From contig CM055098.1 of the NCBI GenBank assembly GCA_029204225.1, positions 52,286,728 through 52,350,727 of the forward strand: DNA of 64,000 nucleotides. Direction: 5' to 3'. Source of the stretch: Diphasiastrum complanatum. Lineage: Eukaryota; Streptophyta; Lycopodiopsida; Lycopodiales; Lycopodiaceae. Shown in pieces: positions 1 through 10,876 of this stretch. Below the pieces are notes generated by a model. It saw only the letters and a list, made by a program, of their open reading frames with translations, searched no databases and was not told where the DNA came from. Every line of letters starts with the position of its first letter. The first letter of the stretch is position 1. The position numbers and the translations under genes are program-made.

Positions 1-480
1 TATGAAGATGTCAGCAACGACAATCTTCTTCAGTTCAGTGGATATTTTGATGCAAGCTGGGGAGGAGATGTAGACAATCATAAGTCCACATTTGGATTTA
101 CATTCTTCTTCAATGGCGGTCCTATCTCATGGAACAGTTGTAAGCAAACCTCTATTGCTCTTTCTTCTACATAAACACAGTACATTGCTACTTCTCAATC
201 TATTAAAGAAACGTTTTGGTTGAGAAATTTACTGTCAAACATTAGTTTGTATCAGTACAGCCTTACAACCATATTTTGTGATAATCAAAGTGCTATTGCC
301 TTATCGGCCAACACACTCTAGGAGTAAGCACATTGAAATCAGATATCACTACATCAGGGGCAAGGTTCTCAACAAGGAGATAAGCTTAATGTATTGTAGA
401 ACACAAGACATGGTTGCAAATATATTCACGAAGGCATTAAGTGTTAATGCACACAACAAGTTTTGTGCATTCTTAGTCTG
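1..480 (+). pseudogene. Copia RNase H C-terminal fragment
   Basis: Frame 1 reads a copia RNase H domain from the window edge: a YFDASWGGD segment (usual family form DSDWAGD), then SWNSCKQ, CDNQSAI and, after a frame change, RSKHIEIRYHYIR and a tail with NIFTKAL. Known role: degrading the RNA strand of the cDNA hybrid. It is broken: the conserved STEAEY motif reads ST-stop-TQY with TAA at 172-174, and the frame shifts near 300-320. Upstream domains lie outside the window. A purine tract (509-517) and an LTR start follow directly, which fixes it as the 3' end of a plus-strand element. Its wording differs from all other copies in the window, so it is a separate family. Confidence 0.85.
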
Positions 481-508
481 AAGATCAAGGCATTCACGGA
501 TCCAGATT

Positions 509-900
509 AAAGGAGGGTGTTGGATTTATCTTCTCTAGTCTCCTAAATCCTATTTTAATCCGCCTCCATTAATGTTGCTACATTTTACTTGTGTTGTCGC
601 ATAGTCTGTATATTTACATGTAAAATAAGATAGGCGAAAAATGCGACTGTCTGATAAATACAAGTAAATTTTCATAGGCAAAAAAGACGACACTGTGCTT
701 TCACACGTGATTTGTGACAGGCGAAAAAGGTGACACTGTCCTACAAATATCAAAGGTGCCCTAATGGAAAAACAAAGATACCCTATAAATCAAATTTTAA
801 GGAATTTTTTAGAGTGTTGCATTTTTCACTTTTCATCAACGTTCATTTCAGCGAAGGCTGATGTCGCAGCCTTCTCACGCTCATCCCATGCACTGTGCAA
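509..900 (+). repeat. Polypurine tract and 3' LTR of the first copia fragment
   Basis: The tract AAAGGAGGG (509-517) is followed by an LTR starting TGTTGGATTT at 518. A TATA-like TATAAAT sits at 784-790. The right end of the LTR is not identifiable because the 5' copy is outside the window, so 900 is only an approximate limit. Confidence 0.6.
631..742 (+). repeat. Three degenerate tandem units inside the LTR
   Basis: Three copies of a purine-rich word of the type AGGCGAAAAA followed by GCGAC or GACACTG begin near 632, 676 and 719, about 44 bp apart, upstream of the TATA-like box at 784. A CACACGTG word lies between the second and third. The layout resembles a U3 enhancer repeat; function is inferred. 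Confidence 0.6.
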
Positions 901-1335
901 TCAGATTTGACAACGACCATCATACCTTGATTACTTGAACATGAATGAGCGACATAATGAACCTCCAATAGTTTCATTTCCATCAGCAAAACCAGCCAAG
1001 AATGCTAGTACAAATCCAACATCAAAATGATGCTCACCAATGTAACTAGTTTTACCATATCTTGACAATTTGCACACATCCACATAAAATTGCTCAAACA
1101 TGAGATAGAACAAGTAAAATAGACTTGACCTTACTTGAGAACCTACAAAAAAAAATCCAAAACATTTTTGCCAATTGACTCTCCTTTGATGCTCTTGACT
1201 ATCTCCAAATTGCCATTTCTCCTTTCATGTTGTTGAAGCCCTTTGAGACCAACCTCTTGGTCATCAACTTGACCATCAAAGTCATTGAACAATTTTTTTT
1301 TCTTCAGACCCATTACTTGCTTGCTGGAAAGTCAT
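901..1335. other. No recognisable feature
   Basis: AT-rich sequence between the first LTR and the broken end of a minus-strand copia integrase-RT linker. I see no coding similarity or repeat structure. Confidence 0.4.
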
Positions 1336-2576
1336 GAAAGCATCCAATAGCTATCTTATCCTTAGGTAACTCCACCAATCTCCATATTCCATTCTTCACA
1401 AGAGCTTGATAGTCAAGATCCATTGCTTGGATCCAATCCTCTTCTCTCCTTGCTTCATCTACACTTGTAGGTTCATCAAAAGATGTTATGAAAGCAACAT
1501 AATTTTTAGAAACTATTTGCTTACCCTTTTCATCATATGTGAAACTTGAAGGCATTTGTCTTTCCCTTGATGGTCTCCTGGCTTTTGACTTGATGAAGGT
1601 CCATCATCATCACCATCTAAAGTAAGATCCTTTACATCAACATCAAGAATATTAGATCCATCCACATCATCATCAATAGTACTTGAAGACACTTTTGGAA
1701 TGTTCCCCTTATCAAAAATGACATCTCTACCAGCAATCACTTTGTTAGTGCAAGGAATGTAAACCTTGTAGGCTTTACTCACCTCACTATATCCAACAAA
1801 AATACCTTTCCTTGAATTGGATCCTCCTTGGTCCTATCATCAAGAGTGATGTTGACATAGCATGTGCATCCAGAAGTTCTTAGAAAGTTGACACTCGGAC
1901 TCCTCTTGAATAGCATCTCAAAATGTGTCCATCCATCCAAAATAGCACTCGGCCACCTATTGCACAAGAAATTAGCACACAACAAAGCTTGATCCCGAAA
2001 TGGTTTATCAAGATTAGCACTTAACCTCATGGCTTTAGCACTTTCACATAAAGTCCTATTCTTCCTTTCAGCCACTCCATTTTGTTGTGGGGTCCTTGGT
2101 GTTGTATACTCCCTCTTGATTCCATGCTCATCGCAAAAGGCCTTGAACTTGGTAGATATGTACTCAACACCATTGTCACTCCTTAAGTACTTGATCCTTG
2201 TGGAAAATTGGTTCTCCCTTGCATTCTTGAACTTAAAAAAGACATCATACACTTCAACTTTGATCTTTAGTAGATAGATCCAACAAAATCTACTAAAATC
2301 ATCAATGAAACTTATATACATTTTAGCTCCACTATTGCTACTTGTAGTAATTCCATGAATATCTGAATCTACAAGTGGAAAAGGCTTTGTAGTTCTAGAT
2401 GTAGATCTAGTATAAGGTAGTCTATGTGACTTAGACAAATCACAAGACTCACAAACATTATTGATGCCACTTAAGAAACTTGGAAGACCTATCACAACCT
2501 TCTTTCTAGCCATTACCTCCAATGACTTGAAGTTGAGGTGTCCCATCCTTTTATGCCAAACCTGAATAGGTATTTG
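1336..2576 (-). pseudogene. B2-type copia integrase and linker, 3' part of the element split by E
   Basis: Read on the minus strand, this starts at the integrase zinc region (MGHLNFKSLEVMA, CESCDLSKSH), continues through the catalytic core (VDSDIHG with the first Asp, LRSDNGVEY with the second, PQQNGVAERKNRT with the Glu) and ends in the variable linker before RT, breaking at the residues IAIGC. Frames shift near 1780 and again near 1555, so it is dead. It is closely similar to the intact family B protein in this window. The upstream gag-protease half lies at 7868-8755, beyond the nested element E; the RT and RNase H that should follow on the left are missing. Confidence 0.85.
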
Positions 2577-2898
2577 TGTTGCAAGTATGTTGTTTCATAA
2601 ATGTGAATGCCAAATTTTTGGCCTAGATAGAACTCGAGCTATATGGATTTTTCATATCTAGTTGGTAGAATACAACTTGCATATAGATTGTAGACTTAGA
2701 AATAGCATTAATATGCTTGTAGAAACTCGTGGCATATCACATGCATTTATTGTAAGTGATCCATAGTGACATTCAAGGCATGCACAAAAAGTGAAATGGA
2801 CACATGCATGATGATTTGTACAATTCTAGTTAGAAATAGGACACTTGGTAGAAGTAGGTAGAGATACATGCATGAGATGTGACAAATGTCACTTATGC
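2577..2898 (+). repeat. 5' LTR of E, part homologous to the 3' LTR
   Basis: Begins TGTTGCAAGTATG directly after the target duplication. From about 2585 to 2898 it runs parallel to 7135-7441 with few differences, including several CATGCA words (about 2750, 2775, 2803 and 2871). After 2898 the two copies stop resembling each other. Confidence 0.75.
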
Positions 2899-3944
2899 TG
2901 AAAATTGTCACTTCTCACTTGACATTGGTTCATGTAAATATTGATCAAACATTAGAATATGTTGATGATATGATTTCACACGTGTGGAGCCTGTTCCCAC
3001 GTGTGAAAGGATGTACTTTTCATGTTTGTATATATCCAAATTGATTTTGTATCATTCTAGTTAGTGTGAACATGAAATGACTAGTTTTTAGTCAAGTTGA
3101 CTAGTCACCTACAAATTAGCTTTTTCTTGCATGTGCATGAGTAAATGCTCCCACATGGCAAGTGGATGTTCACACGTGTGTATAGAGTACTAGAAGATAA
3201 GAGTTGACCATTTTCCTTAGATCCTATTTTGTAGGGAATATTCCTATATTCTAGGAGACTAGCTTTTTGGATTTTAGTCATATTCTAGAAGGTCAACTAT
3301 TGGATAAGGATCAAGGATGGATAAAATGGATAGATCTGAGTGATGTGGCACTCTTCACACGTGTGAAGGCCTGCTGTACTGTACCAGACTCATGGATGTA
3401 CTTGATCCATAAAAGGATCATCATTTTGCTAAGAAAATTGAAGAGACTTTTGCACTCTACACTTTTGTGAGATTTCTAGTCATTTGCCTTGTGATTTTTA
3501 TGCATGATTGCTATCTAGTATCATTGTACTTGTTGTTTCAGGTGCAGGCCGTACAGTGGACAGTACTCCACACGTGTGAAGCCGCTCTCACTAAAAAATG
3601 ATGTGTTGATCCAAATTGATACCAAATCAATCTGATGTGTCTATTAAGAGTTATAAGCTCTTAAAGAGGGTAGGGAGAGGTCCAAAATCTGAGTGACTAT
3701 TTTTTTATTTGATTCAATCTTGCTTTGTTCGGAATCCATTGTTTTGAGCATCTTACACAAGAAACTGAAGATCAAGACTAAGTTTGATGTTAATTGAACA
3801 CATTTGAGCCTTCTAAGTATCATTAGTGTTTTCTTTTGAAGCATTTCACACGTGTCAAAAGTAGGATTCAAACTTGTCTAAGTGCCTCAATCCATTTTGA
3901 GTGTCTGATCTAGAAAATCTTGTTTTGTGGAATATTTGAGATCC
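2899..3944 (+). other. Rearranged LTR or leader sequence of E
   Basis: Non-coding. It carries four exact CACACGTGTG palindromes (2977, 3171, 3356, 3569), a shorter CACGTGTG at 2998 and a related CACACGTGT at 3847. Words such as GGCCGTAC and CAGTACTCC sit beside the 3569 palindrome, as in the LTRs of families A, B and C. No TGGTATC primer site is present. Confidence 0.5.
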
Positions 3945-6047
3945 ATTAATGGATCTACATTTCATTAAGATGAATGTATCTAATGAAATTCTGAGAGATA
4001 TAGGATCTTGCACCATAGCTAAAAATGCTTGGGATGCACTTAAGTCCATCTATGAAGCAAAGAATACTTCTAGAATACTCACTCTTAGGAATCAAGTTTT
4101 CCAAAGTTTTTAAAGAAGTAAGGAGAGTGCATCAAACTATGTTCTGAGAGTAAAAGATCTTCATAGGAAGCTTTCTTGTGTTGGTGTTACAATTAACCAA
4201 GATGAGCTAGTATAAGTCATTCTAAATTACTTGAAAGATGACTATGATAATCTTGTTCAATCCTTTGCCATTAAGGAGGAGTTGCCTAATTTAGAAACTC
4301 TCCAAGGAGTTCTCATCTCTGAAGAAGCTAGGCAAAGCTATAAACTTTCTAGGATGAACAAACTCGAGCATGTTGGAAGTGACAAAGCCCTCTTTGTCAA
4401 GGACAAGCATAAACGAAGGATCAAGAACCAGTTTTCTCAAGCATCCAACAAAGACAAAGCCAAGGATCGAGACAAAGATGGTGAAGAGGATGATTCATCG
4501 CATCCTTCTACTTCAAAGACTAAGAAGAAGAAAGTCAAGTGTTTCTTTTGTAGCAAGAAGGGCACTATGCCTCTAATTGCTTCAAGAAGAAAAACCAACT
4601 CAAGCAAGCAAATCTCTCCAAAGAGATTGAAGAAGATTTTGTTGCAAGTGATGGAGAAGGATCACTCATGGTGTCAAGTTTCTCTTCATCACCTTTCAAG
4701 AAAGATGGAGCTTGGTACATAGATAGTGGAGCTTCTTCACATACGTGTTATTCAAAGGAGTCTTTTGACTCAATTGTACCTTACAAAGGACTTAAGAGAT
4801 CCAATAATCAAGATGGCACAATCAACAAGTACAAGGCAAGGCTTTGTGCAAAGGGTTTTGCTCAAGTTTATGGACGTGATTATGAGGAGACTTTTGCTCA
4901 AGATGGTATCAATTAGAATTATAATTTGTATTGCTTGTTTTTTTAATTGGCAAGGTTTTCAACTAGATGTCTCTAATGCATTTTTAAATGGATATCTAGA
5001 AGAAGAGATTTATATGGATCAGCCTATTGGGTTCATCCATGAGAAAAACAAAGTTTGCTTGCTCTTCAAAAGTCTCTATGGACTAAAGCAAGCTCCAAGG
5101 TCGTGGAATTCTCGACTTAACATCTTTCTTGAGTCACTAGGATTTAATCTTAGTAACTATGATCCTTCCTTGTATGTCAAGTTTTATGATAGAGATATTG
5201 TCATACTTCTCATTTATGTTGATGATATCATTCTAACAGGAAGTTATATCAAGTTAGTTGAGAAAACCAAGGTTGCACTTGGAAAAGAATTCAAGATGCA
5301 AGATCTTGAAAAAGTTCACTACATATTAGGATTAGAGATTGACTTTCATAATGATAAAGCTTTTGTATGTCAATCCAAGTATGCTCTTTTAATGTTAGAA
5401 AAGTTCAATATTCTAGATTGTAAGAGTATAGAAACTCCTATGGAGCAAATTGTAAAAGACCCTAACAAAGATGATGAAAGATCCTTCGTGGACATCACTC
5501 TTTTTAGGAGTCTTATAGGCTCCTTAATTTGGCTCACAACAACTAGGCCTGACATAAGTTTTAGTGTTCATAACTTGAGCCAAGCTATGCAAAATAATAC
5601 TATTCATCATCAGAAAATGGCCAAGAGAGTGCTTAGATACATATCTTCAACTTTTGAATATGGTTTATTGTATAAAAGTGAAGATCTTTCTATAGTTGGA
5701 TATTCTGACTCGTATTTTGCAAGTGATAGAGCAGATCAAAAATCTACAAGTGCTTATGTCATATGTCTTGGAGAAAACTTGATATCTTGGCTTTCCAAAA
5801 AGCAAGATACTATATCACTCTCATCTTGTGAAGCTGAGTATAAGGCACTCACTACTACAACAAAGGAAGTGCTTTGGATCAAAAGATTGCTAGTGGAGCT
5901 AAAGATAATCATGGAAGATGATCTACCTATGATCATGTGTGACAACATTTCAGCACAAGCCCTTGCCAACAATCCGATATCTTATGCAAGGAGCAACACA
6001 TCGAGGTTGCACATCACTTCGTGAGAGAGAAGCTCATTGGAGGGGAA
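3945..6047 (+). pseudogene. E polyprotein, D-like gag, protease stub and RT-RNase H
   Basis: Gag is entered at KMNVSNEILREIG and runs with stops (TAA near 4111 and 4213) to the zinc knuckle KCFFCSKKG, where a frameshift near 4560 breaks the Cys-His box. The protease keeps WYIDSGASSH (Asp codon 4722-4724). Near 4800 the sequence jumps straight into RT (NQDGTINKYKARL), so the integrase is deleted. An 8-nt deletion in the FAPVAKM motif near 4895 shifts frame. RT is then open with YVDD at 5215-5226, and RNase H runs to about 6040 (SCEAEYKAL, CDNISAQALA) before another frameshift near 5990. Closest in wording to family D at 61813-64000. Confidence 0.85.
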
Positions 6048-6925
6048 AAGTCATTCAAATCTATTTCTTGTTTGTAGAAGTCACTAGTAAGATGGGATCT
6101 ACTAGAGCATACCTTCTAGAAGCTAGCGAGACATTGAATTATGCTATTTGGAAGGTTAGGATGAATTCACTCTTGGTGCTCCAAGACCTTTATGAGTTCT
6201 TAATTGAAGATGAAGATGAACCTCTAGGTGCACAGGAGTTAGCTAGATACAAGAAGAGATCTAGGCTTGCACTTCATTCTGTGAAGATGAATGTGAGCAC
6301 GGAGAAGTATCAGCATGTACCAGTGCTAAAGAGACTTGGGAGTCTTTATAATCAATCTATAAGTCTATCAACACTTCTAGAGTTCTTATGCTTAGAAATA
6401 AAATTTTGAAAAGCATGAGGATAAGTGAGGAGAGTGCACAGGATTATGTACTCAGAATCAAGTCTCTAAATAGGGAGTTGGCTTCCATTGGAGAGAAGAT
6501 TCATGATGGAGAGCTTGTATAAATTGTCCTTAATGGTCTAGGAGATGACTTTGCAAATTTGGTCCAATGTTTTGCCATGTAAGACATTTTGCCAACTATA
6601 GAAAAACTTCACAGTGTATTAGTGGTTGAAGAGTGTAGGATGCTCCATGCAAAATCTAGGATGAGTTCCTTGTCTTTGCAGGTTGGTGATGAGAAAGCCA
6701 ATTTCTCATTCAAGGGCAAAAAGAAGACCAATGGAAAGAAGAAGCATCCAAAGGAGGCCAAAGAAGAGGATGATGCATCAAGCTCAAAGGACAAGTCATA
6801 TCTGAAATGCTTCTTTTGTGGAAAAAAGGGGCATTATGCATCTGAATGCTACAAGAGGCTAAGAGCACAAGTGGAGGAGGACAAACAAGGAAACCTTGCA
6901 AAGGAGGAGGAGGAGGATAAAGTAG
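6048..6925 (+). pseudogene. Family C gag segment embedded in E RNase H
   Basis: From about 6047 the sequence switches to the end of the family C leader and its gag start (ATG 6092, MGSTRAYLLEAS), nearly parallel to 48075-48950. It contains the gag_2-type core and the zinc knuckle CFFCGKKGHYASEC (about 6812-6853), then a KEEEEDKVD tail, and returns near 6926 to the RNase H tail. It has a frameshift near 6300, stops at 6521 (TAA) and 6581 (TAA), and a 9-nt loss near the start. The surrounding RNase H is split between REKLIGG and LEHIDTSS, which are adjacent in related copies. Confidence 0.8.
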
Positions 6926-7055
6926 ATACTTGGAGCACATCGACACATCATCTTGTATTGTAGATTTGCTCACCAAACCTTTGAGCAAGAATTCCTTCAT
7001 CAAGCATAGAGCCAATCTTGGAGTAATACCAAGATCCATGTTCAAGTCAACATAG
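6926..7055 (+). pseudogene. E RNase H C-terminal tail
   Basis: Reads LEHIDTSSCIVDLLTKPLS, then NSFIKHRANLGVIPRSMF and stop TAG at 7053-7055, the usual copia polyprotein end just before the polypurine tract. It is the other side of the RNase H interrupted by the family C gag segment. Confidence 0.8.
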
Positions 7056-7072
7056 ATTGTTTTTAGGAGGAG

Positions 7073-7862
7073 TGTTGAAATTGAAAAATAATCTATCTTG
7101 ACTTTAGGCTTGCTACAAACTTTTTACGATGCGAGTATGTTGTTTCATAAATGTAAATGCCAAATTTGGCCTAGATAGATCTCGAGCTATATGAATTTTT
7201 CATATTTAGTTGGTAGAATACAGCTTGCATATAGATTGTAGACTTAGAAATAGCATTAATATGCTTGTAGAAACTTGTGGAATATCACATGCATTTATTG
7301 TAAGTGATTCATACTGACATGCAAGGCATGCACAAAGTGAAATGGACACATGCATGATGATTTGTACAATTCTAGTTAGAAATAGGACACTTGGTAACAG
7401 TAGGTAGAGATACATGCATGAGATGTGACAAATGCCACTTAGACTCTAGTTTCCACTTTAGATGTGATTGAAAGGTGGATGGATGTGATTCTACCTCGAG
7501 CTACCTCAAACTCCATAAATGTGTGTAGCTATTCTCATAATCTTTGTGAAGAACCAAAGCTTTGTAGCTATTCCATGCCATTTTGGATCTATACCATATT
7601 TGCTTGAATATCTCTCTCTTTCTCTCTCTAACTCGTGTTGAGACTAATGTTCATACACTAAATTCTTGTACTTTTGCTCATTTGTAATTCAAAGCTATCA
7701 TTCTCTGATTCTTAGCATGCTAGATTGTGATTAAGCCATAAATTCTGTACTAGATCTTGCTATTCAATCTAGAATCAGGTTATTGTGCTAATCATAAAGC
7801 TTAATAAGATCAATCATACTTGTGGATCATTCCCACACATGTGAATTCTGGAAATTTTGTCA
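7073..7862 (+). repeat. 3' LTR of E, 790 bp
   Basis: Starts TGTTGAAATTG after the purine tract and ends ...TTTTGTCA at 7862, directly before the ATTTG duplication. It has CATGCA words near 7290, 7325 and 7351, a pyrimidine tract TCTCTCTTTCTCTCTCT near 7613, and CACACATGTG near the end. Its second half resembles the family H LTR at about 20090-20797, not the E 5' LTR. Confidence 0.75.
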
Positions 7863-8755
7863 ATTTGCTCTCTTGCAACATGTCCAACTTGGTTAGAAAT
7901 GACACAAGCATCTAGTTTGAACAACTTCTCTTGTCTTTTACCTGCACACTCACCATCATTGGCTATGTAGATCACCCTCTTGTCATCTCTATATGCCAAC
8001 AAAGAAGTGAAGTACTCTTTGTGAAAAGTCATGTGTGAATTTGCTCCACTATCAATCCACCATGGATCTAGATCTCCATCATTAACAAGCATACATGAAA
8101 ACATCACAAAAGCATCATCATTTGCATCTTGAACATCCAAGCCATCCTCATCAAGAGTAGGATTTCCTTGCTTGTCTCCTTGATCTCTCTTCTTCTTGAA
8201 GCACTCACTTGCAAAGTGTCCTTTGATGCCACAATAGAAGCACTTGAGCTTTGATCTATCCTTATTTTTGCCATTTGAAGAAGCATCCTTTTGATCTTGC
8301 CCTTTAGAGCACTTACTTTTGCTTTTGCCCTTCAATTTGCCCTTTGTGAACATAGCCTCCTCTTGAAGTATCGATGTAGATCCACTTCTTTCTTGAAGCC
8401 TATATTCTTCATTGATCAAGATCTCTTGAAGATCCATCAAACTTGGCAAAGTCTTTTGAATAGCAATACTTTGAATAATGTTAGCATGAGCATCCAACAA
8501 CCCATTAAGAATAACTTGAACAAGCTCTCCTTCCTTAATGTTCTGATCAATGCAAGACAACTCATCATTCAATGCTTTCATCCTCAAAATAAAAGTATTT
8601 GGACTTGATTCACTCTTTTGCAAACAATAAAAGATTTGCGTTCTTAGAGTCAACACTCTAGAAGTGGACTTGGATTCATAAAGCTTCTTCAATGAATCCC
8701 AAGCATCCTTAGATGAATTACTCTTACCAACCTCCTTGACTATCAACCACCACTT
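7863..8755 (-). pseudogene. B2 gag-protease, 5' half of the element split by E
   Basis: On the minus strand this begins inside gag at KEVGKSNSSKDAW (the N-terminal gag is deleted), passes the gag core, a basic KGKLKGKSKSK stretch and the zinc knuckle CFYCGIKGHFASEC, then the protease active site WWIDSGANSH. About 60 residues are missing after NDGECA, where the frame jumps to GKRQEKLFKLDAC. It ends at VAREQI, where element E begins; the rest is at 1336-2571. One long frame of about 300 codons stays open despite the deletions. Neighbouring leader and LTR lie to the right. Confidence 0.85.
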
Positions 8756-9334
8756 AGGCTAATCCAATGATCCAAAAATCAACCAAATCCAACATGTGAA
8801 TTCAAAAATCAGAATTCATCAGGTTTATAAAGATATATAGGATTTTGATCTAAAAAAGATCCAATCTACAAATGCAAAAAACACGATTTTGGTGTAGAAT
8901 CCAATCTAGCATGCTCTAGCCTTGATATCTTCACCAAATCATTGTTAGATATGATTGCTTTCTTCATAAACTGAACCACAAGCTCTAATACCATGAGAAA
9001 GATTTGGGATCAATTCATATCCAGATCTACTAAAGGTCTTTGGTTACAAAACAAGCTACTCCACCAATCTTGCCAATGTAGAAAAATCAGCATCTACACA
9101 AAATAGAATGCAAAGTCTAATAGAACTTGATCAAACATGAATCAAAACATAAAGTACTTTTGCTGTCCATAAATTTATAACAAACTACTGTATTTCACAT
9201 GTGTGAACCTAAAAATAGAAAATATAGATCATTCTACACGTAGAATTGCAAGATATCACAAGTATAGTGCACCAATGGATAGTAGAACCCAAGAGAACCA
9301 TGTATAAGCATGAAATGAGATAGAGAAGAGATAA
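8756..9334 (-). repeat. Leader, primer site and truncated 5' LTR of the first B2 element
   Basis: Parallel to 28860-29455 in the second B2 copy. The primer-binding site complement GCTCTAATACCA (8982-8993) differs by one base from the GCTCTGATACCA of other elements. The LTR runs from 8994 to 9334, where element F starts; the outer part of the LTR is missing. CACATGTGTG at about 9197 replaces the palindrome seen at 29317. Confidence 0.75.
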
Positions 9335-9815
9335 TGTTAGAGCCCAGTTATGGCTCTATCATGATCTCGGGATGGCCAGTTTCCAAAGGGCCTGAGACCT
9401 AGTATTGGCAAGGGTCGGTGACCGACGAGGACATTTGTCCCAAGTTGGGATCAGTGCATCACACGAGTAGCGTTTCAGTGTGGCCATCTAACAATCTGTC
9501 AGAGATGCGGTGTGTCTTGATAGTCGGGACCTTAGCTGTCAGTGACGAGATGCTAGTCGGCAGTAGTCGGGGTGACCAAGAGGGTCATCGGTCTTTGGTG
9601 GGGCACGAGGGTGATATCCCATGAGTCACTCAGTATTCACAGGTCAAAGGGGCCAGGCATGCCAAGTGGACTGATCACCCATAGGTGGATGCCATGTGCC
9701 AGTTGACATGAATAGCAAGTAGAAGGACTCAAGGAAGGGGTGCCTATGGTTGGGAGGTTCATTCTATACACCGGCCTGCTAGGATTCATGATCTTGGAGA
9801 GACATGCTTGTGACA
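9335..9815 (+). repeat. 5' LTR of element F, 481 bp
   Basis: Starts TGTTAGAGCCC immediately at the break of the B2 LTR and ends CTTGTGACA at 9815. Two bases later comes the primer site TGGTATCAAAGC (9818-9829). It is visibly richer in G and C than other LTRs here and lacks the CACACGTGTG module, so it is an unrelated family. The flank word is GATAA; no 3' LTR is found in the window. Confidence 0.7.
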
Positions 9816-10876
9816 ATTGGTATCAAAGCCTCGTTCTAGAGAGAGAACAACTCGTTCTAGAGAGATAAAGTAGAAAAAACATCATTTTTTTTTTGTTTTT
9901 CTTGGGGGATAGCAAAAGGAGAAGTGAGGGAATTGATGACTTGCACTGGATCGCTGGTGAATCGGGAGCTTTTTTTTTTATTTGAGCCAAGAAAAAAATA
10001 GGGATTTACAGATCTAAAAAAAATTAAACATGAAAAAATGAATTTTGTAGAAAACTAAAAAATGGCCATAACTTTCTCTACGCTTATTGGATTGCTATGC
10101 ACACCAAGGCTGAATTTGGAGTGCCAAGCTGGCCTCAAAAGAAGGGTTCACAAAAGTCTGGCCAAGCTGGTCAGAAAGGCTTTTCGTAGAAGGATCCTAT
10201 CCAGATGCAGTAGACTTTGAAACGCAAGGCGGGATCTCCTATGGCTCATTGTGCTTACGACAAGTCTCCTCTTAGTTCTAAGCAAAAGAAAAAGGCCAAG
10301 AAAGACGGATTATGTTTTTGTCTTGGCAAACATATTTTCAAAGATTGTCCTCAACATACGGGCAAGAAGCTCCATGATGTTATGCAATGTCAAGATGAGG
10401 GCAAGGATGAGGGAATTTTGAATGACTTGTTGGTAAGTGATGATGAGGACACTTGTCGTGTCATGACTATTTCGATGTAGAAGCTTGTTCTAGAGGCACC
10501 AGTTTGTTATTTTCCACCAAGATGCATGAAGCTTATCAGTTTCAAGATAGTGAACTGATACGCATGAGGAGAAAGTTGGAAAGTCATGATGTGCTCATCT
10601 TAGCACAAGAGAATCTACCACATGAACTCAATGGCACTTTATCAAGCAAGTCATCATGGAGCTATAACAGGGGTCAGCATCTCGAATGCAACCAATTTGA
10701 CCGTTTGTGATGCACGTTTGAAGGGTAAGATGTCACACACTCCATTCATCAAAGACTCCTACAAAACGACCAAGATTCTGGAGTTGGTGCATTCTGACAT
10801 TTGTGGGCCTTTCAATGTGATCTCAGTACAAGGTCCAAAATATTATATAACCTTCATCGATGATTATAGACGGTAA
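9816..10876 (+). pseudogene. Element F internal region, gag tail and integrase start
   Basis: After the primer site an untranslated leader leads to an open frame from 10217 with a basic segment and a Cys-rich box CFCLGKHIFKDCP, a knuckle-like motif one residue short between the first cysteines. From about 10622 another frame gives a GAG-pre-integrase remnant (ATNLTVCDARLKGKMSHTPF) and the start of the integrase core, LELVHSDICGPF and FIDDYRR, with the first catalytic Asp. Sequence similarity stops at 10876. It is copia by domain order, truncated before the second Asp. The frame shift near 10480-10620 shows it is dead. Confidence 0.65.

Larger units (their letters stand above)
2577..7862 (+). 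mobile_element. Copia element E, a chimera inserted in a B2 element
   Basis: Left and right ends are flanked by the same 5-bp word ATTTG (2572-2576 and 7863-7867), and the host B2 integrase/protease sequence resumes across the insertion. The 3' LTR is 7073-7862, preceded by a purine tract TTAGGAGGAG. Inside are D-like gag and RT/RNase H pieces and a family C gag segment. No primer-binding site is visible after the 5' LTR, and the 5' LTR matches the 3' LTR only over 2577-2898 with a roughly 55-60 bp gap near its start. The element was therefore rearranged, either before insertion by template switching or afterwards. Confidence 0.8.
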
